A DNA stretch of 64,000 nt from positions 620,001 to 684,000 of the forward strand of contig CALKWN010000065.1 of NCBI GenBank assembly GCA_938004185.1. The letters run 5' to 3'. This document shows positions 43,193 to 52,175 of this stretch, one piece after another (within the stretch, counting starts at the first letter, position 1; each line of letters starts with the position of its first letter). The stretch is from an uncultured candidate division WWE3 bacterium. GTDB taxonomy: Bacteria; Patescibacteriota; WWE3; UBA101185; UBA10185. The position numbers were made by a program, and so were the translations under genes. Below the pieces are notes generated by a model. That model did no database searches. It was not told the DNA's origin and saw only the letters and a list, made by a program, of their open reading frames with translations.

Positions 43193-43237
43193 TGCGGCTG
43201 CCTATTTACATACAAAGTAATAGCAGCCGCACTATTT
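43193..43237 (+). terminator. Rho-independent terminator
   Basis: TGCGGCTGC (43193-43201) and GCAGCCGCA (43223-43231), nine perfect pairs, followed by CTATTTT. Ends the zinc-ribbon/TPR transcript. Confidence 0.8.
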
Positions 43238-43286
43238 TCGCCAAAAACCGTATCTTTAATACTAGTCGAAACTTTATCCTGTAGCT

Positions 43287-43315
43287 TTGCGCAGGAATAC
43301 CTAACGTTGTATAAT
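43287..43315 (+). promoter_or_regulatory. Putative promoter of the 111-residue membrane protein
   Basis: TTGCGC (43287-43292), 17 bases, TATAAT (43310-43315); leader ends in AGAAGGAGAT. Confidence 0.6.
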
Positions 43316-43348
43316 CACCAAAACTCAAACAATAGAAGGAGATGAAAA

Positions 43349-43684
43349 ATGCAAGACTTAAAAAAGTACTGGTCAATTACTGTTATTGTGTTGGTAGCCG
43401 TAGCGGCTACAACGATCGCCGGATGGGTCAGTGTCGTAAAGCCCGAGCTGTATCTCAAAGAAAGTATCGGATCTGCTTTTTGGTATTTACCGGGTTGGAT
43501 CCTTATTATCATGTGGGCTATAAATGGGACAAAAAAGCTTAACCGACCTCTGGTTGCACTAAGTGCGGTGGTAGCGTATGCGCTTAGTATTCTGTTGCTT
43601 TTTGCTCCGGCTCTGCCTCCATCCTTTTACTGGTACTATCCGATCGGCATTTGGTTTTTTGTTGTGTCAGTATTTTTTAGCTAG
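43349..43684 (+). CDS. Small polytopic membrane protein
   Basis: 111 residues, about four membrane helices (8-27, 43-60, 68-87, 92-110), very short loops. GAAGGAG precedes the ATG. No family recognised. Own promoter and terminator, so a single-gene unit. Confidence 0.7.
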   Translation: MQDLKKYWSITVIVLVAVAATTIAGWVSVVKPELYLKESIGSAFWYLPGWILIIMWAINGTKKLNRPLVALSAVVAYALSILLLFAPALPPSFYWYYPIGIWFFVVSVFFS

Positions 43685-43759
43685 CAGAACAAGAACCGTT
43701 TAATGCCCTATTTTATTGCCTGTTCCAACTAAAAATTTTGGGAAAGGACAGGTCCAGCA

Positions 43760-43800
43760 ACGCCTTAAGATATTAACAAACTTAAGGCGTTTTTTCTTTT
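43760..43800 (+). terminator. Rho-independent terminator
   Basis: ACGCCTTAAG (43760-43769), eleven bases, CTTAAGGCGT (43781-43790), then TTTTTTCTTTT. Ends the 111-residue membrane protein transcript. Confidence 0.93.
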
Positions 43801-43872
43801 GTGCCGCTTTTAAGAAATTTTTTAGAAAACATACCTTCCCACTATACGAGATCAACAAACCTGCTGTAATAT

Positions 43873-43980
43873 ATGTTTATGTCATTAATAGTAATAGAGA
43901 TAAAAAAATTCATTCAGAAGTATCCTTTTGCAGTTGCTGTTATAGCAATAGGAATTATTGTTTTGATAGCTTTTAACTAA
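43873..43980 (+). CDS. Possible 35-residue membrane peptide
   Basis: MFMSLIVIEIKKFIQKYPFA begins a 35-residue peptide with one hydrophobic helix (about 18-34). Gene-like charge pattern for a single-pass peptide, but no Shine-Dalgarno or clear promoter. It could be chance; the surrounding gap 43801-44003 holds nothing else that I can see. Confidence 0.35.
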   Translation: MFMSLIVIEIKKFIQKYPFAVAVIAIGIIVLIAFN

Positions 43981-44003
43981 TCCCAAACCACCCCTTATCG
44001 GTC

Positions 44004-44042
44004 ACACTATAGGTTGACGGATGGGGGATTTTGTTGTAAAAT
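44004..44042 (+). promoter_or_regulatory. Promoter with shared ACACTATAGGTTGAC element, copy 3
   Basis: ACACTATAGGTTGAC (44004-44018) supplies the -35 TTGACG (44014-44019), followed by 17 bases and TAAAAT (44037-44042). Drives the secreted protein at 44085. Confidence 0.85.
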
Positions 44043-44084
44043 TCACGGGTCGCTAAAATCAAGAGATAAATAGAGGAGGTACTA

Positions 44085-44606
44085 ATGAAGGCAAAAATGA
44101 TTTTTTTGTCTGTTTTTGTCGTTTTGGCCATTTTGGCCGCGGGTGTGAACAATGTTTCCGCTTCCTCGGGGTACGGAAACAACGAATGTCCAGATGGGTC
44201 AAAGGAAGGACATTTTTGTGCTTTGTCGGTCGGCAATCCTGAAGACGGGAAACCAGCTGCAGAGTGGGCCAACCCAAGCTGTGCGGTTTTAAAGATGTTC
44301 GAAGATGAAAAAGGGTGGGAACTAAGGTTTACGGAGAATTGCTCTGCTCAGCCCCCGACCCCAATTCCAACGGAACAACCAAAACCCACAGAGCAACCTA
44401 AACCAACACAACCTGCGGAAGAAACTGATGTAAATCAACCATTAGTCGTCACAAATACGACTCAATCATGCAATGATGAATGTATCTGCATTGAGTACGG
44501 ACCGAGCACCCAAGAATTCATCGAAAGAATGGTAGACAAAATATCAGATCTTCTTCGAGATCTAGTAAAAATGATCGTCGACGCAATAATCGCGATCAAC
44601 ACATAG
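44085..44606 (+). CDS. Secreted protein with Pro/Thr linker and amphipathic C-terminus
   Basis: 173 residues with a signal peptide (about 1-27, cleavage after VSA). An N-terminal domain holds several cysteines (NECPDG, HFCAL, SCAV, NCSAQ), followed by a Pro/Thr/Glu linker with PTEQPK repeats. A further Cys-rich stretch (SCNDECICIEYG) and a helical amphipathic tail (MVDKISDLLRDLVKMIVDAIIAI) complete it. The tail could bind membrane or oligomerise. GAGGAGG precedes the ATG. Confidence 0.75.
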   Translation: MKAKMIFLSVFVVLAILAAGVNNVSASSGYGNNECPDGSKEGHFCALSVGNPEDGKPAAEWANPSCAVLKMFEDEKGWELRFTENCSAQPPTPIPTEQPKPTEQPKPTQPAEETDVNQPLVVTNTTQSCNDECICIEYGPSTQEFIERMVDKISDLLRDLVKMIVDAIIAINT

Positions 44607-44618
44607 CGACAAACAAAA

Positions 44619-44682
44619 AAGGCAGCTGCAAAAGAGATAAAGTTAAAAACTTTACTCCCAAAGCAAGCTGCCTTCTTCTTTT
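44619..44682 (+). terminator. Rho-independent terminator
   Basis: AAGGCAGCT (44619-44627) pairs with AGCTGCCTT (44666-44674), enclosing an inner AAAGTT/AACTTT hairpin, then CTTCTTTT. Confidence 0.85.
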
Positions 44683-44742
44683 ATAACCTAGCCTTTCGAT
44701 AAAATACGAACATTACCCCATCACGAAATGCACCCTTCAAAT

Positions 44743-44771
44743 TTTACCCGACCAAATAAGTGTCCTATAAT
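44743..44771 (+). promoter_or_regulatory. Promoter of the Gln-rich secreted protein
   Basis: TTTACC (44743-44748), 17 bases, TATAAT (44766-44771); the leader ends in AAGGAGGTG. Confidence 0.7.
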
Positions 44772-44809
44772 AAACTCAACCAAATTTTAAATCCAAGGAG
44801 GTGTTTTAA

Positions 44810-45481
44810 ATGTCCAAATTTATTTCAGTAATTGCTATAGCTGCCTTAGTAACAACAACCGGCGCGGTTCTTGCCCAGGGTGGGTCCAGTCAGGGAACAC
44901 AGCAACAAAACAGAGTGCAAGACCCTACAACCCACGAGGATGGCACAGGAGGTACGGGTAATCAATATCAAAACGCTATACAAAATCAGGGCGAAACCCC
45001 TCAAATCAGAGCTAAGGAACAGGAAGGTCTTTTAGACGGCCAAGCCGGGCCTCAAGGATCGGCGGCAAGACAACAGATGAACATGGCCGGTCAGAAAATC
45101 GATGAGATTATAAATGCTCCCGGATTTCAGGGAGAAATCGGCGAACAAATAAAAGGCGTTGCGAAAGCCCAGAAACAGGCACAAAACGGAGCCTTGTTGG
45201 AGATAAACAAACTAGAATACAGAAACGAAATTGTTAAAAAAATACTTGGCCCGGATTTCATGGCAATAGATAGCCTGAAACAGCACATGGAACAGAACAG
45301 ACAAAGAATACAGGTTTTGCAGGAGTTGGCGAACAAAGTACAGAATCAAGCCGACCAAACAATGCTTCAGGAAGCTATACAGGCAATAGTAAACCAGAAC
45401 ACGGCACTCCAGGAACAGATACAAACGGAAGAAAGCACTGTTAGCATTTTCGGCTGGCTAATGAAGTTCTTGTCTAAATAG
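44810..45481 (+). CDS. Secreted Gln-rich coiled-coil protein
   Basis: 223 residues with a signal peptide (about 1-22, ending LAQG). A Gln/Gly/Thr-rich disordered region follows (23-90), then a long helical region with heptad-like spacing (LEINKLEYRNEIVKKI; LKQHMEQNRQRIQVLQELANKVQNQ) and a hydrophobic end (IFGWLMKFLSK). Likely an extracellular or membrane-attached structural protein. Strong GGAGG, own promoter and terminator. No family recognised. Confidence 0.72.
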   Translation: MSKFISVIAIAALVTTTGAVLAQGGSSQGTQQQNRVQDPTTHEDGTGGTGNQYQNAIQNQGETPQIRAKEQEGLLDGQAGPQGSAARQQMNMAGQKIDEIINAPGFQGEIGEQIKGVAKAQKQAQNGALLEINKLEYRNEIVKKILGPDFMAIDSLKQHMEQNRQRIQVLQELANKVQNQADQTMLQEAIQAIVNQNTALQEQIQTEESTVSIFGWLMKFLSK

Positions 45482-45491
45482 ATAAAATACA

Positions 45492-45531
45492 AACAACATT
45501 TTAGATTTAACCTCTAAGATGTTGTTTTTTT
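45492..45531 (+). terminator. Rho-independent terminator
   Basis: AACAACATTTTAGA (45492-45505) and TCTAAGATGTTGTT (45513-45526), followed by TTTTT. Confidence 0.9.
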
Positions 45532-45596
45532 GTGTCAAAAACCTAGTTTTTATAATCACAAACCCCTACCATCACTTTCAGATAAAAGACTTATAG

Positions 45597-45625
45597 TTTA
45601 CCCAGAATCGTTATCGTGCTACAAT
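45597..45625 (+). promoter_or_regulatory. Promoter of the 128-residue membrane-anchored protein
   Basis: TTTACC (45597-45602), 17 bases, TACAAT (45620-45625). It resembles the promoter at 44743 in its TTTACC box. Confidence 0.65.
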
Positions 45626-45664
45626 CCACAAACACAAAAAACTACTAATAAAAGGAGAGCAGAC

Positions 45665-46051
45665 ATGGAATTTTTAACTGCATTTGCGTACGTTATGGTT
45701 GGTGTAGTGGCAGGTTTTGCCTTGGGACACCTATGGACTAAATATTACTGCTGTAAGCCGCATATGGAATACTCCGAATTTAAGGAAATTTTCAGAAACA
45801 GCAAAAGTTCCACTGCCGTAGTCACAAGCCTGTCAAAAATGTTTGCGGGAGAAATTCCGTACCCGCGTTGGAACGATATCTTAAGAGTGTACGGACACAC
45901 TAAAGAAGAAGACATCTACCCGATTGAGTTTTTGGCACTCTGGGTGTTTGCCGAAAAATATAAAAAAGAAAAATATATTTTACGGAAATATCCTAACTGC
46001 AAAGAAACGGCAGAAAAAATCAAAAGGGGTGAAACTATAAATAAAACTTAG
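45665..46051 (+). CDS. Membrane-anchored small protein
   Basis: 128 residues from MEFLTAFAYVMVGVV. One N-terminal helix (about 4-24, followed by HLWTKYYCC), then a charged soluble domain rich in Lys and aromatic residues. AAAGGAGAG precedes the ATG; the frame is open further upstream but lacks a start signal. No family recognised. Confidence 0.68.
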   Translation: MEFLTAFAYVMVGVVAGFALGHLWTKYYCCKPHMEYSEFKEIFRNSKSSTAVVTSLSKMFAGEIPYPRWNDILRVYGHTKEEDIYPIEFLALWVFAEKYKKEKYILRKYPNCKETAEKIKRGETINKT

Positions 46052-46067
46052 TTTCTCTCCAAAAACC

Positions 46068-46107
46068 GCACCTGTGAATTTACAAAAAAATCACGGGTGC
46101 TTTTTTT
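46068..46107 (+). terminator. Rho-independent terminator
   Basis: GCACC-TGTGA (46068-46077) pairs with TCAC-GGGTGC (46091-46100), then TTTTTTT. Confidence 0.9.
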
Positions 46108-46216
46108 ATTCCCCGGTGATATATTAACCCCAATACCCAAGATTCCAATCAAGGAGCGAGAAAATATTTCTTAAACAAAACTTAATAGCCCTTTGACAAA
46201 TAAAAAGGAGGAGATG

Positions 46217-47230
46217 ATGGCCGGAAAACACTCTCTGAGGTTGAGCAAAAGCTCTGTCGGAATGTATCTTCAGTGCCCTAAAAGTTATTGGTTTTCTAAA
46301 AAACTGACCTCGAAAACCGATTATCCAAGGCTTATGGGAACTGAAATACATAAATTTATTGCCAAAATGCACTCGTCCAATAAAAACCCTCTCTATTTCA
46401 AAAGCATAAACAGTGCGAGAAAGGCATGGTTTTGGACATGGCGTACGGCGTTGGAAGAAAACAACGAAAAAATGGTGAGCAGATCTAAGGAAATGGACGA
46501 TGACTACGGCAAAGCCGGATGGTTCTGTGTCTACAACTACTGGAGACAAAACTTAAACAAACCGACTCCCTTTATGGTAGAAAAAAGGTATGAGCACCCA
46601 CTTTTCCCTAGAGTCAACTTCGTGGGAATATTTGACCAGATAAGAAAAATGGACATCGAAAAAATTGCCGAAATACGACCCGAAATCGTTAAAGACGGTA
46701 AACTTGAAGAAGGATACGCACCGGTGGTTATAGTCGACTGTAAAACCGGAAAAGGTTCATATGACCCGAGACGGTATAACCCTGAAATAACCCCTATACA
46801 GCTGGCGGCCCATCAATTCGAGCTTCACGAAGATCTACAAGTTACGGCGTATTACTGGCTCTATTACCAAATCCATAAAAAAATACCGGTAGCTTTCTAC
46901 TGGTATCACCTAAGAGACGGTAAGGCGTTCATGACGTATAGAACCAAAAAAGATTTCAACACTTTTCTTGAAATAATGAACCATGTTGTTGACGGAATAA
47001 AAGCTGAGTCTTATCCGAAACATCCGGGAAATCACTGCAAAAGGTGTGACTATTTTAAGGAGTGTGCAGAACTACGTGAAGATCGACCGCTCATGGCCGT
47101 TGAACCTACAGACGGAATAGATACTGGCGGGAAAAACCATTTCTGGCCAAAAATTCAGGTATCGGGACCGGAGCAATTGCGTTTCAATTTTCGCCCTCCC
47201 CGAACACCGAGAAAGCTTACAAAGAAGTGA
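46217..47230 (+). CDS. PD-(D/E)xK nuclease with Cas4/AddB-type Fe-S site
   Basis: 337 residues from MAGKHSLRLSKSSVGMYLQCPKSYWF. The acidic site is GIFDQI and VVIVDCKTGKG (PD-(D/E)xK), with QVTAYYWLY as the Q-motif. Cys near 20 plus CKRCDYFKEC near the C-terminal third form the four-cysteine [4Fe-4S] pattern of Cas4 and AddB nucleases. Exonuclease or single-strand nuclease activity on DNA is likely. No CRISPR or cas gene is nearby. ATG at 46217 gives the best spacing from AAGGAGG; 46214 is an alternative. Confidence 0.88.
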   Translation: MAGKHSLRLSKSSVGMYLQCPKSYWFSKKLTSKTDYPRLMGTEIHKFIAKMHSSNKNPLYFKSINSARKAWFWTWRTALEENNEKMVSRSKEMDDDYGKAGWFCVYNYWRQNLNKPTPFMVEKRYEHPLFPRVNFVGIFDQIRKMDIEKIAEIRPEIVKDGKLEEGYAPVVIVDCKTGKGSYDPRRYNPEITPIQLAAHQFELHEDLQVTAYYWLYYQIHKKIPVAFYWYHLRDGKAFMTYRTKKDFNTFLEIMNHVVDGIKAESYPKHPGNHCKRCDYFKECAELREDRPLMAVEPTDGIDTGGKNHFWPKIQVSGPEQLRFNFRPPRTPRKLTKK

Positions 47231-47242
47231 GTACTAAAAAAA

Positions 47243-47285
47243 GGCACCTAAGTTTTTTATAAACAAGGGTGCCCTTTCCTTTTTG
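47243..47285 (+). terminator. Rho-independent terminator
   Basis: GGCACC (47243-47248) and GGTGCC (47268-47273), followed by CTTTCCTTTTT. Confidence 0.85.
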
Positions 47286-47330
47286 TTATAATGCGCGTAT
47301 AAATAGTTTTTTCAGAGGAGGTGATTTCTT

Positions 47331-47633
47331 GTGAAAGGATTTCTGGATTTCGTAAGAGAACAGGGTGTTGTGGGATTAGCGGTAGGTTTTATTTTGGGAG
47401 GAGCGGTTTCAAAATTAGTAGCTTCGTTGGTAAGTGACATTGTCAGCCCCTTACTGGCACTGGCTCTAAAAAATATTGAAAACCTGCAGGGAGCTTATCT
47501 GCAAATAGGACATGCAAAACTTATGTGGGGCAACTTCCTGAACGTACTTATCGATTTTATTGTTGTAGCTTTAGTTGTATATGTCGGGGTAAAAGTTCTT
47601 AAACTTGACCGTCTTGACAAGAAAAAGTCTTAG
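47331..47633 (+). CDS. mscL: Large-conductance mechanosensitive channel MscL
   Basis: 100 residues, GTG start after AGAGGAGGTG. N-terminal MKGFLDFVREQGVVGLAVGFILGGAVSKLVASLVSDIVSPLL is the MscL signature (gating helix TM1), TM2 at about 70-90. It opens on osmotic down-shock to release solutes. At 100 residues the periplasmic loop is shorter than the usual ~130-residue channel. Confidence 0.94.
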   Translation: MKGFLDFVREQGVVGLAVGFILGGAVSKLVASLVSDIVSPLLALALKNIENLQGAYLQIGHAKLMWGNFLNVLIDFIVVALVVYVGVKVLKLDRLDKKKS

Positions 47634-47637
47634 AGGC

Positions 47638-48600
47638 TTAACCTCTATTTGCAGCTAAAAACTCGATAGCCAAAAAACAAACGTAAATTACTAAAAGTAT
47701 TATGCCTTCTTTTCTTGAAATTGTGTTTTTGGATCGGGCAAAAAAGTAAAAACATATGAGGGCGATGAGTATGAAAACCAAGCTTTGAATAAAATTATTT
47801 TCAACAACCACTTTTCCGCCGTTCATAAAAACCAGACCTCCGAACAGCAGCGTATTCGCCGAAGCTGAACCTATGTAATCACCGAAGGCAACATCTTTTT
47901 TGTGCTTCTTTATACCCCGAACAGCAAGTAGTAATTCCGGAAGATTGGTACCTAAAGATAAAACTACGATACTGATCAAAAACGGGGAGATACTTAGCAG
48001 CCCCGAAAAATACAAAGTCTCCTTAACAATATATTCGCTTCCGATAAAAACCAACACCAAACCGCCCAATATTTTAAGCAAATTTATAATATGTACCCTA
48101 CCGTCGTTTTGTAGCGACGCCTGCAGAGACTCGATTTTTTCCACTATATTCTGTTTTCTCTGAACCATGTAAAGGGTCGAAATATAAAGTAGGATCATTA
48201 AAATCGCTTCAAAAGTTCCTACTCTTTTATCGGCTACTAAAAGCGCGGGAGCAATCGTTACGATCATTGTGGCAAGCAAACTCCTGCTATCCATGCTATG
48301 ACTTAGATTTATTCCGTTCCCGAAAACAGCCAACAAAGGAATTATCAATAAAAACATTACTACAACGCCGCCCAATAAATTTCCTACAAAAATCTGGGGG
48401 TCGCCTTCAACAACAGAGGTAATACCCACAGCAAGCTCAGGAATGGAGGTAAGAAGGCCCAAAACAAAGAAAGACAAAGCAAAAGTGGATATTTTGAGCA
48501 TTTTCGACGCTTTTTCAACTGCAGATATGATAAGACCGGCGCCTGACCATAAAATGAAAAACATAAAAACATAAATTAAAACACGGAGCAGAATGTTCAT
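47638..48600 (-). CDS. CaCA family cation exchanger (YrbG-like)
   Basis: 320 residues with about ten helices in two inverted halves. Alpha repeats are SIPELAVGITSVVEGDPQIFVGNLLGG and NLPELLLAVRGIKKHKKDVAFGDYIGSASANTL, each with the conserved Glu and the GN or GS motif. Such proteins exchange Na+ or H+ for Ca2+ across the cytoplasmic membrane. Convergent with mscL. Confidence 0.93.
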   Translation of the reverse strand: MNILLRVLIYVFMFFILWSGAGLIISAVEKASKMLKISTFALSFFVLGLLTSIPELAVGITSVVEGDPQIFVGNLLGGVVVMFLLIIPLLAVFGNGINLSHSMDSRSLLATMIVTIAPALLVADKRVGTFEAILMILLYISTLYMVQRKQNIVEKIESLQASLQNDGRVHIINLLKILGGLVLVFIGSEYIVKETLYFSGLLSISPFLISIVVLSLGTNLPELLLAVRGIKKHKKDVAFGDYIGSASANTLLFGGLVFMNGGKVVVENNFIQSLVFILIALICFYFFARSKNTISRKEGIILLVIYVCFLAIEFLAANRG

Positions 48601-48686
48601 TAGTTAATTATCAGGAAAAAATGAGAATATTCAACCGTCGTAATCATTTTTCCCCGTCACAACAACTTTAGCAACCAGCCCTAAAA

Positions 48687-49235
48687 CTAAATAACAAGAT
48701 TTCTTAGCAAAAAACCACCGTAAGCAAACATAAAAGCTCCTATCGCATTGGCTACTAGAGCTGTCCAGATATATTTCCATACAGGAACTTTATACATTCC
48801 CGCAATAATGCTTACTGCCTTGCCACCGTATCCCGGGATAAATCGACCTAAAATCAAAAAAATCCAGGATCTTACTGGAAATTTCTTTTTAATAACGGGC
48901 ACGGTAAATGTCTCGCCCTCGGTACCTGAGACGTCTCTTACCTTTAATCCGACATAATACTCTATCAAAGCGGCGATAGTATTTCCTACTGACGCTATTA
49001 GAGTTCCTGCTAAAACACCGTAAACTAAACCATTAACGAGGGTAAGAGAATCTGTGTTTACCGGGGTAACGCTAAGTAAAGCGTACAAAACCAAACTAAC
49101 AATGGGTCCGAAAACTCCTGCGGATATTAAAAAGGCTTCGAGATCATCAAAATATTTTAAAGCAAAATAAACTACAACTCCCGTAATAAGAATACCGATA
49201 ATACTCCAAAAAGCGGTTTTTCTGCGTTCGTTCAT
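48687..49235 (-). CDS. VTT-domain (TVP38/TMEM64-type) membrane protein
   Basis: 182 residues with five or six membrane segments. The central SRG-type motif reads LTLVNGLVYGVLAGTLIASVGNTIAALIEY and the later FLILGRFIPGYGGKAVSIIAGMYKVP. VTT/DedA-related proteins help translocate lipid carriers or maintain membrane homeostasis. The specific substrate is unknown. Confidence 0.85.
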   Translation of the reverse strand: MNERRKTAFWSIIGILITGVVVYFALKYFDDLEAFLISAGVFGPIVSLVLYALLSVTPVNTDSLTLVNGLVYGVLAGTLIASVGNTIAALIEYYVGLKVRDVSGTEGETFTVPVIKKKFPVRSWIFLILGRFIPGYGGKAVSIIAGMYKVPVWKYIWTALVANAIGAFMFAYGGFLLRNLVI

Positions 49236-49303
49236 ATACCAAATTATACTTCAAAGAAACACACCAAAGAACGGGTAAAAATTCTGCTATACTCTGCATA
49301 AGT

Positions 49304-50914
49304 ATGGGAACAAAAACCAAGATTGTGCTTTTTCTTATATTAATAACTTTTCTGGGACTTTTTTTTCGTCTTTGGAATATTAATTTTGGTCTTCCTCATA
49401 GCTTTTACGCCGACGAACCCGAAATTGCCGAACTCGCCATTAAATATACTTACGAAATAAAAAATATTGTTTCCGAAGGAAATTACTACAAACTTATTCC
49501 GATTTCGTATGTATACGGAACTTTTCCCTCTTACCTTTTTACGATTTTCACAATGGGGTTCAGCAAAATTTCAAATGTTATAGGAGATCCTGCTACAAAG
49601 TACGGCTTGTATGTGGCTATGAGGGTATTTAACGCAATTTTAAGTTTTTTAATAGTGCCGACTGTTTCTTATATTTTTTACAAACTCACCAAAAAAACAA
49701 AGCTTTCTCTTGTTGTTTATTTTCTTCTTGCACTGAATTGGAAACTTATTGTGCACGCTCACTACATCAATGCCGACATAATTTTAACGCTCCTACTTTC
49801 GTTGTCTTTTTTAACCACACTTCTCTATCTCGAAAAGCAAAAAGAAGATACCCTGCTGACATTAATTACGGGGGCTTTGCTTGGCCTAGCCATAGGCACT
49901 AAAATCACCGCACTTATATCTCTGCCTCTCTTCCTTTGGATTTTTTATAGTAAAGGTCGGTTGATGAATGTGCTCGGCCTTTTCTTCGTCGCGCTAACCG
50001 CCTTCGCCCTCTCAAATCCGTTTTCGCTGATTTTTGCAGGAGATTTTACCTTCAGAATTTACGAAATGATTTTTAAAGAAGCGGGGCTTGTATTCGACTC
50101 CGTCGACACAGGTGTATGGAAATATTTAAAAGCCGTTTTGGACATGATCACACCGGCGCTAGCAGTATTCGCAATCGCCGGAGTAATGGCTCAACATATG
50201 GAAAGAGACAAAACCCATTCGTCGCGTTTTAAACTTTTTCTTTTTTTGAACATAATTTTTTACATTTTGTTCTTTTCCCTTCAATCAAGAAGAGTCGATA
50301 GGTGGATTCTTCCGGTTCTTCCTATTATTATTTGTTTTTCAGCTTGGGGATTCGAAAAAACCCGCCCGAAAAAATGGTTAAGACGATTTGTGTTTGCAAT
50401 AATTTTTATTACTTATATTTATTACCCTGCGCTACTGCTCACTCAATTTCAAAGATGGACTCCGAAGTCCGCCGCTTATTTATGGGCCAAAGAAAACATA
50501 CCCGAAACCACATCGACTTTGGTATACACAGAAGAAGGGCTTGACCCCATGAATAAACTTTCCGGAGCAAAGGTTTATCAGTACGAAGTTTACTCATCAA
50601 AGGGCGCCGAACTTTTCTACCCGAAAGATCCGGGATATTACGATTACATTGTTATTTCATCGCGACCAATGGAAAACCACAAAAGACCGGAAGTCAAAAA
50701 TACCTACCCGGAATATTACGAAAGGTGGTCTTACTTTCTCAAAGAATTGAACAACCGTGAAAAATTTGAAAAGATACAAGAATTTGAATTATCAAAACCA
50801 AATCTCATACCTTTATCTGATGTGACGATTTACAAAAGTAAGACTAAAAAAGATTTACCGGTCGGTAGACCTGTTCCGTATTTACAGGTAATCTCTGAGT
50901 CTCTTACTCCTTGA
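49304..50914 (+). CDS. GT39-like (ArnT/PMT-type) glycosyltransferase
   Basis: 536 residues, about eleven membrane helices and a C-terminal soluble domain. The N-terminal [27 protein letters not shown] carries the acidic DE motif of GT39/GT83 enzymes. They transfer sugars from polyprenyl phosphate to protein or lipid outside the cytoplasm. Acceptor unknown. Overlaps the convergent rpoD by 33 bases. Confidence 0.85.
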   Translation: MGTKTKIVLFLILITFLGLFFRLWNINFGLPHSFYADEPEIAELAIKYTYEIKNIVSEGNYYKLIPISYVYGTFPSYLFTIFTMGFSKISNVIGDPATKYGLYVAMRVFNAILSFLIVPTVSYIFYKLTKKTKLSLVVYFLLALNWKLIVHAHYINADIILTLLLSLSFLTTLLYLEKQKEDTLLTLITGALLGLAIGTKITALISLPLFLWIFYSKGRLMNVLGLFFVALTAFALSNPFSLIFAGDFTFRIYEMIFKEAGLVFDSVDTGVWKYLKAVLDMITPALAVFAIAGVMAQHMERDKTHSSRFKLFLFLNIIFYILFFSLQSRRVDRWILPVLPIIICFSAWGFEKTRPKKWLRRFVFAIIFITYIYYPALLLTQFQRWTPKSAAYLWAKENIPETTSTLVYTEEGLDPMNKLSGAKVYQYEVYSSKGAELFYPKDPGYYDYIVISSRPMENHKRPEVKNTYPEYYERWSYFLKELNNREKFEKIQEFELSKPNLIPLSDVTIYKSKTKKDLPVGRPVPYLQVISESLTP

Positions 50915-52144
50915 GGGATGTCTGAGTTTTCTTAAAGCTTTTGCCTCTATTTGTCTGATTCTTTCTCGAGTAACTCCGAATTCTTTTCCGACCTCCTCAA
51001 GTGTGCGGGTTCGGCCGTCTTTTAATCCGAACCTTAGTTCAAGCACTTTTCTTTCACGTGGATTTAAGGATTGCAACACTTCGTCTATGTGCCCTTTTAG
51101 CAACTCGCGGGAAGCGGCCTCAAAAGGGGACAAAGTAGTTTCATCTTCGATAAATTCCTTGAGTCTCGTGTCTTCTTCTTTACCGACGGGGGTCTCAAGC
51201 GATGTAACATCCTGGGCGATTTTTACGATGTCGTGTGCTTTGTCGGGCTCTATTCCCATAACCTTGGCTACTTCTTCGGGGGTGGGCGTCCTTTCAAATT
51301 TTTGTTCAAGTTCACGTTCGATCTTTTTGTACTTGTGAATGGTCTCAACCATGTGAACCGGCACCCTTATTGTTTTTGCCTGATCGGCGATAGCACGTGT
51401 TATGGCCTGCCTTATCCACCAGGTAGCGTAAGTGGAAAATTTGAAACCTCTTCTCCAATCGAACTTTTCCACCGCCTTCATAAGGCCCATATTTCCTTCC
51501 TGAATAAGGTCGAGAAATTGTAGCCCCCTACCCATGTGTTTTTTTGCGATTGAAACAACAAGTCGGGTGTTTGCTTTGATAAGCATTTCGTGAGCCCTGT
51601 TACCTTCCCGATCGGTTACGTCGTGAGAAAGCTTTTCTACTTCTTTCAATTCCTTATCTTTAAGTCCCATTTCTCTGGCTATTTCCTTCGGGGTCGGTTT
51701 TTTACCGTTAAGTTTTTGCAACTCTTTCACGGTTTTTTTGTATCTTATTACTTCGGCTTTTTTAGCTAAATCAACTTCTTCGGCAGATGTAAGTAGGCTG
51801 TAATTTCCGATCTCCCTTAAATACATTCTTACCGGGTCGGAGCTGACAGTTTTATCAAGTTTAATTTGTGAAAGGTCGATGTCCTCAAATTTACTTATTT
51901 TCTCAGCTTCTTTTTCTGAGGCAACATCAAATACGTCCACACCTGAATCAACGAGTTTTTCGTAGAGAAAATCAAGAGTCTCAAGCTCTTCTTCGGCTTG
52001 GGGAAATAATTCCAAAATATTGTCCAAGGTCAGAAAACCTTGCTTTTTACCTTTAGTTACAAGTTTGGAAATGACAGCATCAGTTAAACCGCCCTTTCCT
52101 TTTTTATTTTTAGTATTTTCGGTCTCTTTAGATTTTTTTGCCAT
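50882..52144 (-). CDS. rpoD: Housekeeping sigma factor RpoD
   Basis: 420 residues. Region 1.2 [11 protein letters not shown], region 2 [35 protein letters not shown], region 3, and region 4 [31 protein letters not shown] are complete. The shortened region 1.1 keeps [27 protein letters not shown]. Consistent with TTGACA/TATAAT promoters found throughout. Follows dnaG on the same strand by 31 bases, the classical macromolecular-synthesis order without rpsU. Confidence 0.97.
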   Translation of the reverse strand: MAKKSKETENTKNKKGKGGLTDAVISKLVTKGKKQGFLTLDNILELFPQAEEELETLDFLYEKLVDSGVDVFDVASEKEAEKISKFEDIDLSQIKLDKTVSSDPVRMYLREIGNYSLLTSAEEVDLAKKAEVIRYKKTVKELQKLNGKKPTPKEIAREMGLKDKELKEVEKLSHDVTDREGNRAHEMLIKANTRLVVSIAKKHMGRGLQFLDLIQEGNMGLMKAVEKFDWRRGFKFSTYATWWIRQAITRAIADQAKTIRVPVHMVETIHKYKKIERELEQKFERTPTPEEVAKVMGIEPDKAHDIVKIAQDVTSLETPVGKEEDTRLKEFIEDETTLSPFEAASRELLKGHIDEVLQSLNPRERKVLELRFGLKDGRTRTLEEVGKEFGVTRERIRQIEAKALRKLRHPSRSKRLRDYL

Positions 52145-52175
52145 GTTATTAGATTATATACGGAAAATTAATACT

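Noticed and set aside
46193..46216. TTGACA before the Fe-S nuclease gene as its -35 box
   Set aside because: It overlaps the Shine-Dalgarno region and leaves no room for a -10 and leader; likely chance.
27834..47285. Second copy of the tRNA-Asn 3' end as the right attachment site
   Set aside because: I looked for the T-arm and acceptor 3' sequence downstream and saw none; the serine recombinase may need only a very short shared core.
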